A stretch of DNA of 47,844 nt from Rhodocyclaceae bacterium (GTDB lineage Bacteria; Pseudomonadota; Gammaproteobacteria; Burkholderiales; Rhodocyclaceae). A program made the translations under genes and the position numbers. The stretch spans positions 1-47,844 of the forward strand of contig JAOAHQ010000008.1 in the NCBI GenBank assembly GCA_026415155.1, in the 5' to 3' direction. Below, piece by piece: positions 47,826 to 47,844 of the stretch. Under the pieces are notes generated by a model, which searched no databases, had not been told where the DNA came from, and saw nothing but the letters and a program-made list of their open reading frames with translations. Numbering within the stretch: the stretch's first letter is position 1; every line of letters begins with the position of its first letter.

Positions 47826-47844
47826 CTGTCTCTTATACACATCT
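47826..47844. other. Nextera/Tn5 mosaic-end adapter remnant
   Basis: The last 19 bases, CTGTCTCTTATACACATCT, are the complement of the Tn5 transposase mosaic end used in Nextera library preparation. This is vector-type contamination at a contig end, not genome sequence. Confidence 0.97.

Overview
The window is a GC-rich bacterial chromosome segment that looks betaproteobacterial, probably from the Rhodocyclales/Nitrosomonadales area. The evidence is ErpA, Coq7 and ubiquinone-type metabolism, NudB, SlmA, a cytochrome c4 beside EngB, the Ffh-YpjD-CorC neighbourhood, and an MSHA-type pilus cluster. The genus is not determinable from what I can see. Both ends are artificial or interrupted. Base 1 falls inside an IS30-family transposase. 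The last 19 bases are the Nextera/Tn5 mosaic-end adapter, so this is the end of an assembled contig.

Layout. 1-3.7 kb (minus strand): IS30 fragment, erpA, bactofilin, a membrane coiled-coil protein, argC, then rpsI-rplM. 3.9-8.5 kb: OsmC protein, coq7, CNP1-like protein, rppH, proS, lytic transglycosylase. 8.5-15.2 kb: ffh divergent from ypjD and a CorC/CNNM protein, then pilC-pilD without pilB, an FmdB zinc-ribbon protein and a DUF502 protein. 15.2-21.1 kb: aspS coupled to a secreted barnase-like RNase and its barstar inhibitor, nudB, hsp20, argB, a HAD phosphatase and slmA. 21.1-26.6 kb: hemB and engB, cytochrome c4, an orphan sensor kinase with a degenerate receiver, and bioC divergent from comF. 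27.3-33.8 kb (minus strand): half of an MSHA pilus cluster (mshI, mshI2, J, K, L, M, N).

34.0-42.9 kb holds a propionyl-CoA/methylmalonyl-CoA module on the minus strand. It reads mcm, then a CopG/PIN toxin-antitoxin pair, meaB, pccB and pccA, and is divergent from a GntR regulator coupled to a crotonase-fold protein. 43.0-47.8 kb: exported DsrE-like protein, GMP/IMP-type HAD nucleotidase, FeoB-like iron transporter behind a Fur-box-like palindrome, a coiled-coil protein, a DUF3782-like nuclease-fold protein, and the C-terminal part of a methylmalonyl-CoA-epimerase-like VOC protein. Together pccAB, the epimerase-like protein, mcm and meaB would convert propionyl-CoA to succinyl-CoA.

The main unexplained signal is a dispersed 23-bp repeat. 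It has 12 good copies (plus one degenerate) in both orientations at about 4-kb intervals. Half the good copies are intergenic and half lie inside protein-coding genes, where they are read in different frames. Three larger one-off inverted-repeat elements (144, about 178 and 210 bp) sit after cytochrome c4, between mshL and mshM, and between barstar and nudB. No rRNA, tRNA or CRISPR array was seen. No stretch longer than about 260 bases lacks a gene.
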